A stretch of 64,000 nt of DNA from PALSA-1353 sp050014015 (GTDB taxonomy: Bacteria > Planctomycetota > Phycisphaerae > Tepidisphaerales > Tepidisphaeraceae), in contig JBEKEC010000006.1 in the NCBI GenBank assembly GCA_050014015.1, positions 1 through 64,000 on the forward strand. The letters run 5' to 3'. Positions within the stretch are counted from its first letter, which is position 1, and each line of letters starts with the position of its first letter. Position numbers and translations under genes: made by a program. Shown piece by piece: positions 52,519 to 61,572 of the stretch. The notes under the pieces were generated by a model, which ran no database searches, was not told the origin of the DNA, and was given only the letters and a program-made list of their open reading frames with translations.

Positions 52519-52800
52519 CTACAACAATTCAATCCGATAATCCAAAAGCGACACCTGCGGCACCGCCCGGATGAAATCCACCAGCTTGCTCAACGCGCCC
52601 TCGACGTACCGCCCGTCGTTGCCGACCATGGCAATCCCCAGGATCGAGCGGCGATGCTCGTCCAGCGCCCCGACCTCGGCGATGGAGACGTTGTGCCCGT
52701 GCGCGATCCGGTCCTTGATGCTCTTGATCACCCGCCGCTTGTCCTTCAGGCTCATGGCGTCGATGACCGTCAACTCGATTTGCAGCGCGCCGATCGTCAT
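52519..52800 (-). CDS. ylxP: DUF503 protein (YlxP-like)
   Basis: This 93-residue protein has the family pattern MTIGALQIELTVIDAMSLKD, then KRRVIKSIKDRI and NVSIAEVGALDEHRRSILGI. YlxP is encoded between infB and rbfA in Firmicutes as well, so the order is conserved. A ribosome assembly role is suspected in the literature. Confidence 0.9.
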   Translation of the reverse strand: MTIGALQIELTVIDAMSLKDKRRVIKSIKDRIAHGHNVSIAEVGALDEHRRSILGIAMVGNDGRYVEGALSKLVDFIRAVPQVSLLDYRIELL

Positions 52801-52807
52801 TTCTTAG

Positions 52808-52900
52808 GAAGTACAAGTTACAAGTTGCAAGTGCAAGTTAAGAGTTGCAAGTAACGCCACTCCCTCCCAACTTGCACTTGCAACTTGCAACTTGCACTTC
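52808..52900. repeat. Word-repeat inverted element, family 4 (copy 2)
   Basis: The left arm is AAGTTACAAGTTGCAAGTGC and the right arm is ACTTGCACTTGCAACTTGCA with ACTTGCACTTC. It lies between infB and ylxP and is four nt from the infB stop. Confidence 0.82.
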
Positions 52901-52903
52901 TTC

Positions 52904-55759
52904 TCACAACGTCCTCTGGAACGTTTCGCGGACGTACGCCTCCAGTATGTCGCCGGTCTTGATGTCGTCGTACCCGGCGATCTTGATGCCGCACTCGAAC
53001 CCGCTCTTGACTTCCTTCACGTCGTCCTTGAGGCGCTTGAGCGATTCCAGGCTCAGGTCCTCCACGACCACCACGCCGTCGCGGGTGAGGCGGATTTTGC
53101 TTCCACGCTGGATGTGGCCGTCGGTGACGAAGCAGCCGGCGACGTTGCCGATCCGCGAAACCTTGTACACCTTGCGGATTTCCGCGTGCCCGTGCAGCTT
53201 CTCGCGGATTTCCGGCTCCAGCAGTCCGGACAGCGCCTTCTTCAGATCGTCCAGAATGTCGTAGATCACCCGATACAGGCGGATTTCGACGCGGCGCTGC
53301 TCGGCCATCTGCCGCGCCGCCTCGTCGGGAACCACGTGGAACCCGATGATGACCGCGTTGGACGCATCCGCCAACTCCACGTCGCTTTCGTTGATCCCGC
53401 CCACCGCGCCGTGGATCACCCGCACCCGGACCTCGTCCGTGTTGGATTCGGTGACCGTCTTGACCAGCGTTTCGATCGAGCCTTGAACGTCGCCCTTGAT
53501 GATCAGGTTGATCGTCTTGACGTCCTCGGCCTTCATGGACGCGAACAGCGTGTCGAGCGTCACGCGGTTGGCGCCGCCCAGATCGGTTTGGCGCTCCTGT
53601 GCCTGCCGTTCCTCGGCGATCGCGCGGGCTCGCTCGTTGTCGTCCAGCGCGTAGAACTTGTCGCCGGACGTCGGCAACCGGCTCAGCCCGCTGACGATGA
53701 CCGGGGTGCTGGGGCCGGCCTCGCGGATCATTTCCCCGCGGTCGTTCACCAGGCTGCGAATTCGCCCGAAGCCCGGCCCCGCCAAGCCGATGTCCCCCAC
53801 TTTCAGCGTCCCATTCTGCACCAGGACCGTCGTCACCGGCCCCAGGCCTTCGTCCATCCGGCTTTCGATCACGCTGCCGCGCGCGGGGGCTGTCGGATCC
53901 GCCTTCAACTCCATGATCTCGCTTTGCAAATCCAAAAGCTCGATCAACTGCGCAATCCCATCCCCGGTCGTCGCGCTGGTCCGGACCACTTCCGTATCAC
54001 CGCCGTACTCGATCGGGTTGAGCCCTTCCTTGGCAAGCTGGCCCAGGACCATGTCGGGATTGGCGTCGGCGCGGTCCATCTTGTTCAGCGCCACGACGAT
54101 CGGGACCCCGGCGGCCCGGGCGTGGTTGATGGATTCAACGGTTTGCGGCTGAACGCCCTCGGCGGCGGAGACCACCAGCACCACCACGTCCGTCATGTTC
54201 GCGCCGCGGGCGCGCATGGCCGTGAACGCCTGGTGCCCGGGCGTGTCGATGAACGTCACGCGCTTCTCGCCAAGCTGCACCATCCACGCCGCCGTGTGCT
54301 GCGTGATGCCCCCCGCTTCACCCGCCGCCACGTGCGCGTTGCGAATCTTGTCCAGCAACGACGTCTTGCCGTGATCCACGTGACCCAGGATCGTCACGAC
54401 CGGCGGCCGCGTCACCAGCTTGGCCGGATCCACCTCCCGGGCTTCGATTTCGCTCAGCAGCATCTCTTCCAATGTCGCCTGCTTGGCGATCCTCAGCTCG
54501 ATCCCGAATTCCATCGCCATCGTCTGGGCAACCTCGTGGTCCAGGGTCTGGTTGATCGCGGCGTTCACGCCGCTCTTCATCAGCCGCGCTTGAACCTCGT
54601 TGGTCTTCACCCCCAGCGCCGCCGACAGGGATCGAACGGTGATCGGTTCCTCCACCGTCACCGGCTCGCCGCGCTGGGTGATGGGCTTGGCGATCGCGTG
54701 CGTGCCGCGCCTTTCGATCTGCCGAAGATGCGTGTCGAAGACGTTTCGGGAACTGGCGGCGGCGTTGAGCGCGTCGCGGCGCGCGATCAGGTCGGCGTCG
54801 GTGAATTCCTTGAGCTTCTCCATCGCTTCGCCGCGGCGGCCATCGACGCCCCTGCGACGGCTGGAGAGACTGCCGCCTTTCTTTCCCGCGGCTTTCTTCT
54901 TCGTCTCTTCCTCGTCCTCGTCTGCGGTCTTGACGCCGCGCCCGGCGCGGGGGCCGGCGGGCGTGACTCCGGTCGTCTCCGTCGGCCGCTGCGGACGCGG
55001 GGCACGCTGCTCCACCGCTTCCTGTTTTTCGATCCGAACCACGCGCGGGCCTTGAATCTTGGCCGGCTCAAGGGACACAAGCTGCGGGGCCTGCACGACG
55101 GGCTTGCGCACCTCCGGCGCCAGATGTGAGGCGGCCCGGCTGGCGAGCGTGACCGTCGGCCGGGGCGGACGAATGTGCTCGGTGACGCCGGGTGATCCCG
55201 GCGGCGCGGGCGGCGGGGCAGCGGCCGCGGGTTTGGCCACGGCAGGCGCCGCCGCGGGCGCCGCGGGCGGCGCAACCGGGGCTGGCGGCGGCTCCACCAC
55301 GGGCTCAGGCGCCGGTCGAGCCGGCGCCGCCGGCGCTCGAACGCGCGGCGGATGCTTTTTCGCCGGGGCTGGCGGTTCCGCCACCGTCGCAGCGGCGGGC
55401 GGCGGAGCTTCCGGCAAGACCACCACTTCGCGCCTCACCACTTCGATTAACGTCGAATCCAAAGCGTGTTCCGCCGCAGGCGCGCCCGGCTCCGCGGGGG
55501 CCGCGGTCTCCTTCTTCTTTTTGCTTCGAACCGTCTTGGGCTTCGTGGCGACGTCGACGTGCGGCGCCGTCTCCACCGCCGTGCCGCCCCCGGCGCCCCC
55601 GAACCATTCCCGCACCGATTCCGCCAATCCCAGCGGCAGCGTGCTCATGTGATTCGGCGCCTTGTCGCCGAGACCTTCATCCTTCAGTTTCTGAAGAATG
55701 AGCTTGCTCTCGATGCCAAGTTCCTTGGCCAGCAGATTGACTCGAATGCCCTTTGCCAA
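52904..55759 (-). CDS. infB: Translation initiation factor IF-2
   Basis: IF-2 places fMet-tRNA on the ribosome. The GTPase domain begins GHVDHGKTSLLDKIRNAHVA and is followed by FIDTPGHQAFTAMRARG and VALNKMDRAD. TTG 55759 is chosen: it has GGAGAG about 9 nt upstream, and the product then starts with the IF2_N fold (AKGIRVNLLAKELGIESKLI). Length is 951 residues. An Ala/Pro-rich linker of about 180 residues (PAPEPVVEPPPAPVAPPAAP) separates this from the second IF2_N unit. Confidence 0.94.
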   Translation of the reverse strand: MAKGIRVNLLAKELGIESKLILQKLKDEGLGDKAPNHMSTLPLGLAESVREWFGGAGGGTAVETAPHVDVATKPKTVRSKKKKETAAPAEPGAPAAEHALDSTLIEVVRREVVVLPEAPPPAAATVAEPPAPAKKHPPRVRAPAAPARPAPEPVVEPPPAPVAPPAAPAAAPAVAKPAAAAPPPAPPGSPGVTEHIRPPRPTVTLASRAASHLAPEVRKPVVQAPQLVSLEPAKIQGPRVVRIEKQEAVEQRAPRPQRPTETTGVTPAGPRAGRGVKTADEDEEETKKKAAGKKGGSLSSRRRGVDGRRGEAMEKLKEFTDADLIARRDALNAAASSRNVFDTHLRQIERRGTHAIAKPITQRGEPVTVEEPITVRSLSAALGVKTNEVQARLMKSGVNAAINQTLDHEVAQTMAMEFGIELRIAKQATLEEMLLSEIEAREVDPAKLVTRPPVVTILGHVDHGKTSLLDKIRNAHVAAGEAGGITQHTAAWMVQLGEKRVTFIDTPGHQAFTAMRARGANMTDVVVLVVSAAEGVQPQTVESINHARAAGVPIVVALNKMDRADANPDMVLGQLAKEGLNPIEYGGDTEVVRTSATTGDGIAQLIELLDLQSEIMELKADPTAPARGSVIESRMDEGLGPVTTVLVQNGTLKVGDIGLAGPGFGRIRSLVNDRGEMIREAGPSTPVIVSGLSRLPTSGDKFYALDDNERARAIAEERQAQERQTDLGGANRVTLDTLFASMKAEDVKTINLIIKGDVQGSIETLVKTVTESNTDEVRVRVIHGAVGGINESDVELADASNAVIIGFHVVPDEAARQMAEQRRVEIRLYRVIYDILDDLKKALSGLLEPEIREKLHGHAEIRKVYKVSRIGNVAGCFVTDGHIQRGSKIRLTRDGVVVVEDLSLESLKRLKDDVKEVKSGFECGIKIAGYDDIKTGDILEAYVRETFQRTL

Positions 55760-55790
55760 AACAACTCTCCAAAAAACAGATCGACCAAAA

Positions 55791-57308
55791 TCACAACTTG
55801 CCGGCATCATCCGCTGGAGGCGCGTCCAGACCTTCGGCCAGGGCCGCGGTGCCGTTCTCCTCTTCATCCAACGGCTTTGCCTTTGCTTCCGAGCTCGATG
55901 TCTCGGGAAGCCCGCCGATCGCCTGCTCCTCCACGCTCAAATCCTCACCCTTCGACAGGGCGGATTCCTGGTGAACGACGACTTCCGCGGCGGCGCCGGG
56001 GACGGCCTCCATGGCGCCGGGAAGCTTGCCCTCCGCCGCCGAATCCGCCGGCGAATCCCCCAACGCCAGCAACGCCGCCTTGTCGGCGGCCACGGCGGCG
56101 GCCTCCTTGGCCTTGGCCGAGGCGTCGGCGATCTTCTTCGCCTCCTGCTCCACCGCCACGATCTTCGCCTCCGCCGCGCATCTCTCCACCACCTTTTGCG
56201 CCGTCACTTCATCCAGCCCAAGCTCTTCCATCAGCGGACCCGTCCCCACTTCCTCCATGTCGCGAACGTCGATCAGACCAAGCACGATCACCTTGTCGAT
56301 CATCTCCTTGGTGATCCCCTCAATGCTCTTCAGCGTTTCATCCAGCCGCTTCACGCCCTTCTGGAATTCCGTCGGCGTGAGAATGTCGATGTCCCAACCC
56401 GTCAGCCGCGCCGCCAGCCGAACGTTCTGCCCACGCTTGCCGATCGCCAGCGAGAGCTGGTCTTCATTCACCACCACCGTGGCGCGGCCCAGCTCGAAAC
56501 AGAGCGCAACCTCCGCCACCTCCGCCGGCTTCAGCGCGTTGCTGATCAGCACCTGGCTCGATTCGTTCCACCGCACGATGTCGATCTTCTCGCCCCCCAA
56601 CTCATCGACGATGTTCTTGATCCGGCTGCCGCGCACGCCCACGCACGCCCCCACCGCGTCCACCTTGCTGTCGATCGAACTGACCGCGATCTTCGTCCGA
56701 TGCCCGGGCTCTCTGGCCAACGCCTTGATCTCGATCGTCCGCTCACCCACCTCCGGCACTTCACGCTCGAACAATCGCCGGATGAGTTCCGGGTGGCTGC
56801 GGCTCAGGATGATCTTCACCGAACTGGGCGTGTCGCGCACTTCCAGGATCAGCGCCTGCACCCGCTCGGACACCTCGTGCGCCTCGCCGGGGATCTGCTC
56901 GCTCCGCGGCATGATCCCCTCGATGCTCCGCAGCAGCGTCACGATCATCGTGTCTTTTTCGAACCGCGCCACCGTGCCCGTGATGATCGTCCCCACCCGG
57001 TCCTTGTATTCCTCGTAAATGCTGCCCCGCTCGTCCTGCCGGATCAACTGGATCATCACCTGCTTCACCGTCTGCGCGCCGATCCGCCCCACCACCGACA
57101 ACGGCACCTCCACGCCCTGCCTCTGCGCCGAAATCTGCCCCGATTGCCGATCCAGTTTCACCGTGAATTCGCTCGTGTCCTCCGTGTTGAACTGCTTCCG
57201 CAATCCCGAGGCCACCGCCTGTTCGATGTCGTTGTAAATCTGGTCCCGCTCGATGTTCTTGTCTCGAGCGATTCCATCAACGATTCGGATCAGTTCCTGC
57301 TGATTCAT
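55791..57308 (-). CDS. nusA: Transcription elongation/antitermination factor NusA
   Basis: This 505-residue protein has the N-terminal RNAP-binding domain (NQQELIRIVDGIARDKNIER), S1, and KH domains (VGACVGVRGSRIKNIVDELG, LSLAIGKRGQNVRLAARLTG), then HhH-like repeats (EGITKEMIDKVIVLGLIDV). The last 80 residues are acidic and low complexity. It is 31 nt upstream of infB. rimP, which is usually first, is not here. Confidence 0.95.
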   Translation of the reverse strand: MNQQELIRIVDGIARDKNIERDQIYNDIEQAVASGLRKQFNTEDTSEFTVKLDRQSGQISAQRQGVEVPLSVVGRIGAQTVKQVMIQLIRQDERGSIYEEYKDRVGTIITGTVARFEKDTMIVTLLRSIEGIMPRSEQIPGEAHEVSERVQALILEVRDTPSSVKIILSRSHPELIRRLFEREVPEVGERTIEIKALAREPGHRTKIAVSSIDSKVDAVGACVGVRGSRIKNIVDELGGEKIDIVRWNESSQVLISNALKPAEVAEVALCFELGRATVVVNEDQLSLAIGKRGQNVRLAARLTGWDIDILTPTEFQKGVKRLDETLKSIEGITKEMIDKVIVLGLIDVRDMEEVGTGPLMEELGLDEVTAQKVVERCAAEAKIVAVEQEAKKIADASAKAKEAAAVAADKAALLALGDSPADSAAEGKLPGAMEAVPGAAAEVVVHQESALSKGEDLSVEEQAIGGLPETSSSEAKAKPLDEEENGTAALAEGLDAPPADDAGKL

Positions 57309-57368
57309 GGCATCTCACCAACAAAAAATCCCATACCGACGAAAAATCTCATACCGACAAAACACCAA

Positions 57369-57395
57369 TAAAAAAGGCCAACCGAATTCGGCGGC
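57369..57395 (-). terminator. Intrinsic terminator or nusA leader attenuator
   Basis: On the minus strand GGCCGCCG pairs with CGGTTGGCC around AATT and is followed by TTTTTTATT. It lies 60 nt before the nusA start and about 100 nt after the ABC ATPase stop. It may end the ABC transcript or attenuate nusA. The 57396-57500 stretch has no gene I can recognise. Confidence 0.6.
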
Positions 57396-57491
57396 CCGCA
57401 GCCTCGTGCGCGAGTGTCGCTGCCAAAGCACCTCGCCGCCTATCCGGCCCAAATCCGGACGCTCGGCGGCAACGCCGAAAAGCTCGGTACG

Positions 57492-57513
57492 TGCATTTGC
57501 TTAAGCAAGTGCA
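57492..57513. promoter_or_regulatory. Palindrome overlapping the ABC ATPase stop codon
   Basis: TGCATTTGCTT faces AAGCAAGTGCA as a 22-bp palindrome with one mismatch. The stop codon (57501-57503) lies at the centre. It could be an operator or an RNA hairpin. Evidence is symmetry only. Confidence 0.4.
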
Positions 57514-58760
57514 TGGGCCGGCTCGTTAGTAGGAGACGTTGTCTCCAGACTCAGGTTCATCCCGGTCTCTCCGGGTTCAAAAAAATGCGCCTTCCGAAGA
57601 TCGACGTACACCGTCGAATCGGTGCCGGCCTGCAAGCCCATCCGGGCCTCCAGCCGGCCCACTACCTGCTCGTGCAAGGCCGTGCTCATATAAACGTCCA
57701 TATCGTTGCCCAGCGGTTCGATCACGTTCAGCCGAACCTTCATGCTCGCCGCCGAATCCGCGATCGGACTCAGGTGCAAATGCTCGGGACGAATCCCCAG
57801 CACCGTGTGCGCGCCGGCACGACCGCTCAGGCGATTCTTCACCGCCTGCGACAACTGGTCCAAACCAAGCGTAAACCCGTTCGGCGGGAAGGTCAACTCG
57901 CCGGCCATCACCTGCGCCTTTTCGTGGCCCCCCCCGTTGCCCGCTGCCGAGCCCGCTCCCGACGCCGCCGCAGCCACCAATCGCCCTTCCTCGAACGTCA
58001 GCCGACCCCCGGCGTTGCGGATCGCCCCATTGAAAAAATTCATCGGCGGCATGCCGATGAACCCCGCCACAAACCGATTTACCGGACCATTATACGTGTG
58101 CAGCGGCGAATCGGATTGCTGGATCAGCCCGTCCTTCATCACCACGATCCGGTCCCCCAGCGTCATCGCCTCTTCCTGATCGTGCGTCACGTAAATCGTC
58201 GTCGTCCGCAAACGCTGATGAAGCCGCTTGAGCTCGGCACGCGTCGTCACCCGCAGCTTGGCATCAAGATTGGACAACGGCTCATCGAACAAAAACGCCG
58301 CCGGCTCCCGCACGATCGCCCGCCCCACCGCCACGCGCTGCCGCTGCCCGCCCGAAAGTTGCTTGGGCTTGCGGTCCAGCAAATGTTCGATTTCAAGGAT
58401 CTTGGCCGCTTCCGAAACCCGCCGGTTGATCTCCGCCCGCCTCATCCCCCGAAGCTTCAGCGCGAACGCCATGTTCTTATAAACCGTCATGTGCGGATAC
58501 AGCGCGTAGTTCTGGAAAACCATCGCGATGTCCCGGCTCTTGGGCGGCACCCCGTTCACGATCCGGTCCCCGATGCGGATGATTCCCTCGGTGATTTCCT
58601 CCAGCCCGGCGATCATGCGCAGCGTGGTTGATTTCCCACATCCGGACGGCCCGACCAGGACGATGAATTCCCGGTCGCCGATGCGAAGGTCCACCGAATC
58701 GACCGCCTTGACGCCGCCGGGATAGACTTTACTGACGTTTTCCAGATCGACGCGAGCCAT
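57501..58760 (-). CDS. Sugar-type ABC transporter ATP-binding protein (UgpC/MsmK-like)
   Basis: This 419-residue ATPase has Walker A at 37-44 (GPSGCGKS), the signature LSGGQRQRVAVGRA, Walker B LFDEPLSNLDAKLR and the H-loop YVTHDQEEAMTLGD. Its C-terminal TOBE part contains a Gly/Ala-rich insert (AAAASGAGSAAGNGGGHEKA). Such subunits serve several sugar importers in trans. No permease or binding-protein gene is adjacent, so it is probably a shared ATPase. Confidence 0.93.
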   Translation of the reverse strand: MARVDLENVSKVYPGGVKAVDSVDLRIGDREFIVLVGPSGCGKSTTLRMIAGLEEITEGIIRIGDRIVNGVPPKSRDIAMVFQNYALYPHMTVYKNMAFALKLRGMRRAEINRRVSEAAKILEIEHLLDRKPKQLSGGQRQRVAVGRAIVREPAAFLFDEPLSNLDAKLRVTTRAELKRLHQRLRTTTIYVTHDQEEAMTLGDRIVVMKDGLIQQSDSPLHTYNGPVNRFVAGFIGMPPMNFFNGAIRNAGGRLTFEEGRLVAAAASGAGSAAGNGGGHEKAQVMAGELTFPPNGFTLGLDQLSQAVKNRLSGRAGAHTVLGIRPEHLHLSPIADSAASMKVRLNVIEPLGNDMDVYMSTALHEQVVGRLEARMGLQAGTDSTVYVDLRKAHFFEPGETGMNLSLETTSPTNEPAHALA

Positions 58761-58903
58761 AAATCCTCTATCCGCCGTGAACTGGCCAAAACCGGGCATT
58801 ATACGGATTCGCGGGAATTGGTCAATTTCGAGGGAAAACGGGTACTGGGTCGGTTTGAATAAATAAATCTTTTTCGGCAGATTTTGGTAGTATGGCCCAA
58901 TAG

Positions 58904-59185
58904 ATGGAATCCAAGACGCGACCTCTCACCGACGACGAAGCCCGGATTCTGAGATTACTGCGCAACCTCTACGGACCGCAAAATGACGTGGATTCGGTTT
59001 TCTTTACTAATCAGGACCAAGCCGCGATCCTCGTGCGGGATAAAAATGGAGTAGATGGAATATTGGTCGTTCTCACGAATGTGGCGTTGACTCAGAAAAC
59101 GGAAGGAATGTCAGACGAGGAGGTTTCTAAAAAATGTCTTCTGCCGCCCTTCGCGATTGCAGTAAACAAGATTCAGCCGAATTAA
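58904..59185 (+). CDS. Hypothetical small protein
   Basis: This 93-residue protein is not recognised. It reads RPLTDDEARILRLLRNLYG then beta-like VDGILVVLTNVALT and SDEEVSKKCLLPPFAIAVNK. It looks soluble and cytoplasmic. An AT-rich upstream stretch (58855-58885) could hold a promoter. It converges on the zinc-ribbon gene with 11 nt between. Confidence 0.5.
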   Translation: MESKTRPLTDDEARILRLLRNLYGPQNDVDSVFFTNQDQAAILVRDKNGVDGILVVLTNVALTQKTEGMSDEEVSKKCLLPPFAIAVNKIQPN

Positions 59186-59196
59186 TAAGGGGACAT

Positions 59197-59688
59197 TCAA
59201 GATTTCCGAATTATTTCCCGTTTCGGCGGGATGCTTCCGCATTCCGGGCATCTATCGGGCGTGGCGCGGAGATCGTAGCCGCACGAAACACATCGTCCTT
59301 GCCGCACGTCTCGGCGCCGTTTGGCCGCGCGAGACGCCGCCATCGCCGGCATCGCCAGCCCGACGATCAGAAACAGCCACCAGGGAACGGCGACTTCCCA
59401 TCTGAATGCGTTGCCAACGATGCGAAACGTCCAGAATTCCGGCATCAGCGGAACACGCTTGTCGTGCGGAAAAACTTCAATCAGCCGCCCTCGATAATTC
59501 GCGGCCCGGTAGTAAATGAGATCAAAGTGGTTCGGGAACGAACCCGCAATGATCAAATGCGAATGAAGATTGAAATAGATTTCGTCATTGACGGACCGCC
59601 CCCGCGCCCACAGCGCCATTGCGCCGATGGACACCACCAGCGACAGCGCCGCAATTCCGTTGAACGGCCCTCGACCAAATCGCGCCAT
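59197..59688 (-). CDS. Membrane protein with C-terminal CGYDLRATPDRCPECG zinc ribbon
   Basis: This 163-residue protein has an N-terminal helix (NGIAALSLVVSIGAMALWA), a periplasmic region, a second helix (WWLFLIVGLAMPAMAAS) and the ribbon CVSCGYDLRATPDRCPECGS. The ribbon matches the protein at 25006-25542. The two differ elsewhere. The ribbon would face the cytoplasm if the first helix is inserted in the usual way. Confidence 0.7.
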   Translation of the reverse strand: MARFGRGPFNGIAALSLVVSIGAMALWARGRSVNDEIYFNLHSHLIIAGSFPNHFDLIYYRAANYRGRLIEVFPHDKRVPLMPEFWTFRIVGNAFRWEVAVPWWLFLIVGLAMPAMAASRAAKRRRDVRQGRCVSCGYDLRATPDRCPECGSIPPKREIIRKS

Positions 59689-59742
59689 TGAACCGCATTG
59701 TACCCCCGATCAGTCCCGCAATCGCGCACTCTTCCCCTCTTC

Positions 59743-59775
59743 CATTCGGCATTTGGCAATCGGCAATCGGCAATT
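59743..59775. repeat. Word-repeat element, family 3 (single arm)
   Basis: CATTCGGCATTTGGCAATCG and GCAATCGGCAATTC repeat the family 3 words in the opposite orientation to 30344. Confidence 0.6.
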
Positions 59776-59789
59776 CACCCATTTCCCCA

Positions 59790-60530
59790 TCACTGATCTG
59801 GCTGACTGGTCGGCAGCGCGCCGTTAAAATCCCACGGATCCATCAAGTCCTCGGCATCCGCGGCCGTGATGATTTTCGTGTCCACGTGCATGTCGACAAA
59901 CAGGTAATTCGATCCGACGTGCAGACCATGTCGGAATTCGTCCACCTTGCCCAGCGCATAATCGCCATCGTTCATATAGTAATCCCCCCAGGCCGAAATC
60001 TTCTCCCCCATCAAAATCACGTTCGACGGCGAAAGATGATTCGGCAGCGGATGGCCGTATTTCTCCCCCAGATCGCTCAGGTGGGCGTTGAGGATGTAAG
60101 TATGCCGGGCGTTGGGCGGCGGGTCCGTGTTATCCGTCGGGCAAAGCATGATCGGCGGATTCCACACGCCAAAGACCATCACTGTCCAAACGTTGTAGTG
60201 ATAAGAATTCCATTGATCCGGATACTCGAGCACCGAATCGGTGCCGTCAAACACCATGCTGCCGTCGTTGGGCGAATTGAGATACACGTTTGCATTGCCC
60301 CATCCCATATTGTCGGGGAACATGTATCCGCTGTTTTGATCGATATACATCAGCATCGCGGCCCCCACTTGCCGCAGGTTGCTGGCGCATTGCACCGTCA
60401 TCGCCTGTGCCCGGGCCCGGCTCAGCGCCGGCAGGAGAATCGCGATCAGCACCGCGATAATCCCGATCACCACCAGAAGCTCCACGAGCGTAAACGCCCC
60501 TCGGCTCCCATTCCCGTTGCGCCTGAACAT
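59790..60530 (-). CDS. Type II secretion-like pseudopilin (H-X9-DG-type)
   Basis: This 246-residue protein has the prepilin cleavage and N-terminal helix GAFTLVELLVVIGIIAVLIA and then ILLPALSRARAQAMTVQCAS, and near the end RHGLHVGSNYLFVDMHVDTK, which is the planctomycete H-X9-DG pattern with the final Gly replaced by Met. ATG 60530 starts it. Such proteins are abundant in planctomycetes and may form short extracellular pili or secretion pistons. Confidence 0.88.
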   Translation of the reverse strand: MFRRNGNGSRGAFTLVELLVVIGIIAVLIAILLPALSRARAQAMTVQCASNLRQVGAAMLMYIDQNSGYMFPDNMGWGNANVYLNSPNDGSMVFDGTDSVLEYPDQWNSYHYNVWTVMVFGVWNPPIMLCPTDNTDPPPNARHTYILNAHLSDLGEKYGHPLPNHLSPSNVILMGEKISAWGDYYMNDGDYALGKVDEFRHGLHVGSNYLFVDMHVDTKIITAADAEDLMDPWDFNGALPTSQPDQ

Positions 60531-60623
60531 AAAAAATGACCTCTGGTCTCGAAACCGGGACAGGCCCAATATTGCGCTGGCGTTCGTGATTGGACCGTTT
60601 TCGCGTTTCGCGCGCGCCAGCCT

Positions 60624-61499
60624 TTAGTTGGGTTGAACGTCCAACGTGAACTTCACGGCCTTCTCCGCGCCTGCCGGCAATTCCAGCCAGACGGCACGGG
60701 AATCATTCCAATTATGTACAACGTCGAGATCCGGGCCCTTTTGCCGGACCACCTCCGGGCCGACCTTTTCGACGTGCGAAATTTGCGCCAGCACCGAACC
60801 ATCTCCCGCCAGCAATTCCAAATCAAGCTTCGCACCATCAACTTCCCGGGAAGAAAAGCGGATACCGATGCAAATCCTGGACGAGTCTGGATGCGTCTTA
60901 AGTTTGAGCGACAAAACATCCAAATAGGACGTCGACGCCCCCATGGGAATAGTGGTATCGGGCGTGATCGTACCACTCATGGCCAGTTCGGTGGGTAACG
61001 TCGTTGGAGCCGCCGGCTCCGTAGCCACTGGCTCCGAAGTGGGCAACCCCGCAAACGTTCCTGAAGCCCGCGGCAACAGACCCACCGGAGGCGCTGAAGG
61101 GGACGTGACGTTCACTCCCTCGGCCGCGGCGATCGGTTCGACATACACCGTCAATCCATTGAACCGGAACGACCGCCCGTAGGGCTTAAGATTGTGTATG
61201 TCGATTTTGTTGGGCTTTTTGTTGAAAGGCTCGATATTGACAAACGGCATGGCCCGCCCGTCAAACCGGAACTGCGGCAACGACCGGAGTTGGCCGAGCT
61301 GTGATTCCATCTCGCGAAGCTTCTGCTCCAGTTGTCCGTCCTGCCTGGCGAAATCGAAGAATTGCCCTTGGCCAGCGGATAGGGCTTCGCCCTCCGCAGC
61401 GGCCACACTCGGTTGAGTCGTCGGCGTCGGCGAAGCGAAATCCGATGCCACCGCGACGGCGGTCAGGGTTACCAGAGACATGGCCAGCCAGCGGATCAT
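60624..61499 (-). CDS. Secreted hypothetical protein
   Basis: This 291-residue protein has a signal peptide (IRWLAMSLVTLTAVAVA), a coiled-coil segment (DGQLEQKLREMESQLGQLR), a beta-rich part (NIEPFNKKPNKIDIHNLKPY) and a C-terminal domain (TSYLDVLSLKLKTHPDSS, ISHVEKVGPEVVRQKGPD). The family is not recognised. It lies 93 nt upstream of the pseudopilin gene on the same strand. Confidence 0.6.
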   Translation of the reverse strand: MIRWLAMSLVTLTAVAVASDFASPTPTTQPSVAAAEGEALSAGQGQFFDFARQDGQLEQKLREMESQLGQLRSLPQFRFDGRAMPFVNIEPFNKKPNKIDIHNLKPYGRSFRFNGLTVYVEPIAAAEGVNVTSPSAPPVGLLPRASGTFAGLPTSEPVATEPAAPTTLPTELAMSGTITPDTTIPMGASTSYLDVLSLKLKTHPDSSRICIGIRFSSREVDGAKLDLELLAGDGSVLAQISHVEKVGPEVVRQKGPDLDVVHNWNDSRAVWLELPAGAEKAVKFTLDVQPN

Positions 61500-61572
61500 A
61501 AGAGCCTCCTGGCCAAAACGAGGTGCAATCCACTACCGATTATGTAATAGATGCCCCACCGGCGCGAAAGTT

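Noticed and set aside
52892..55129. A 745-residue plus-strand ORF
   Set aside because: It is antisense to infB and reads as His/Arg/Gly-rich shadow sequence.
55698..57371. A 557-residue plus-strand ORF
   Set aside because: It is antisense to nusA and has no recognisable domain.
57396..57500. Possible tRNA or small RNA gene before nusA
   Set aside because: No cloverleaf, anticodon arm or CCA end could be drawn.
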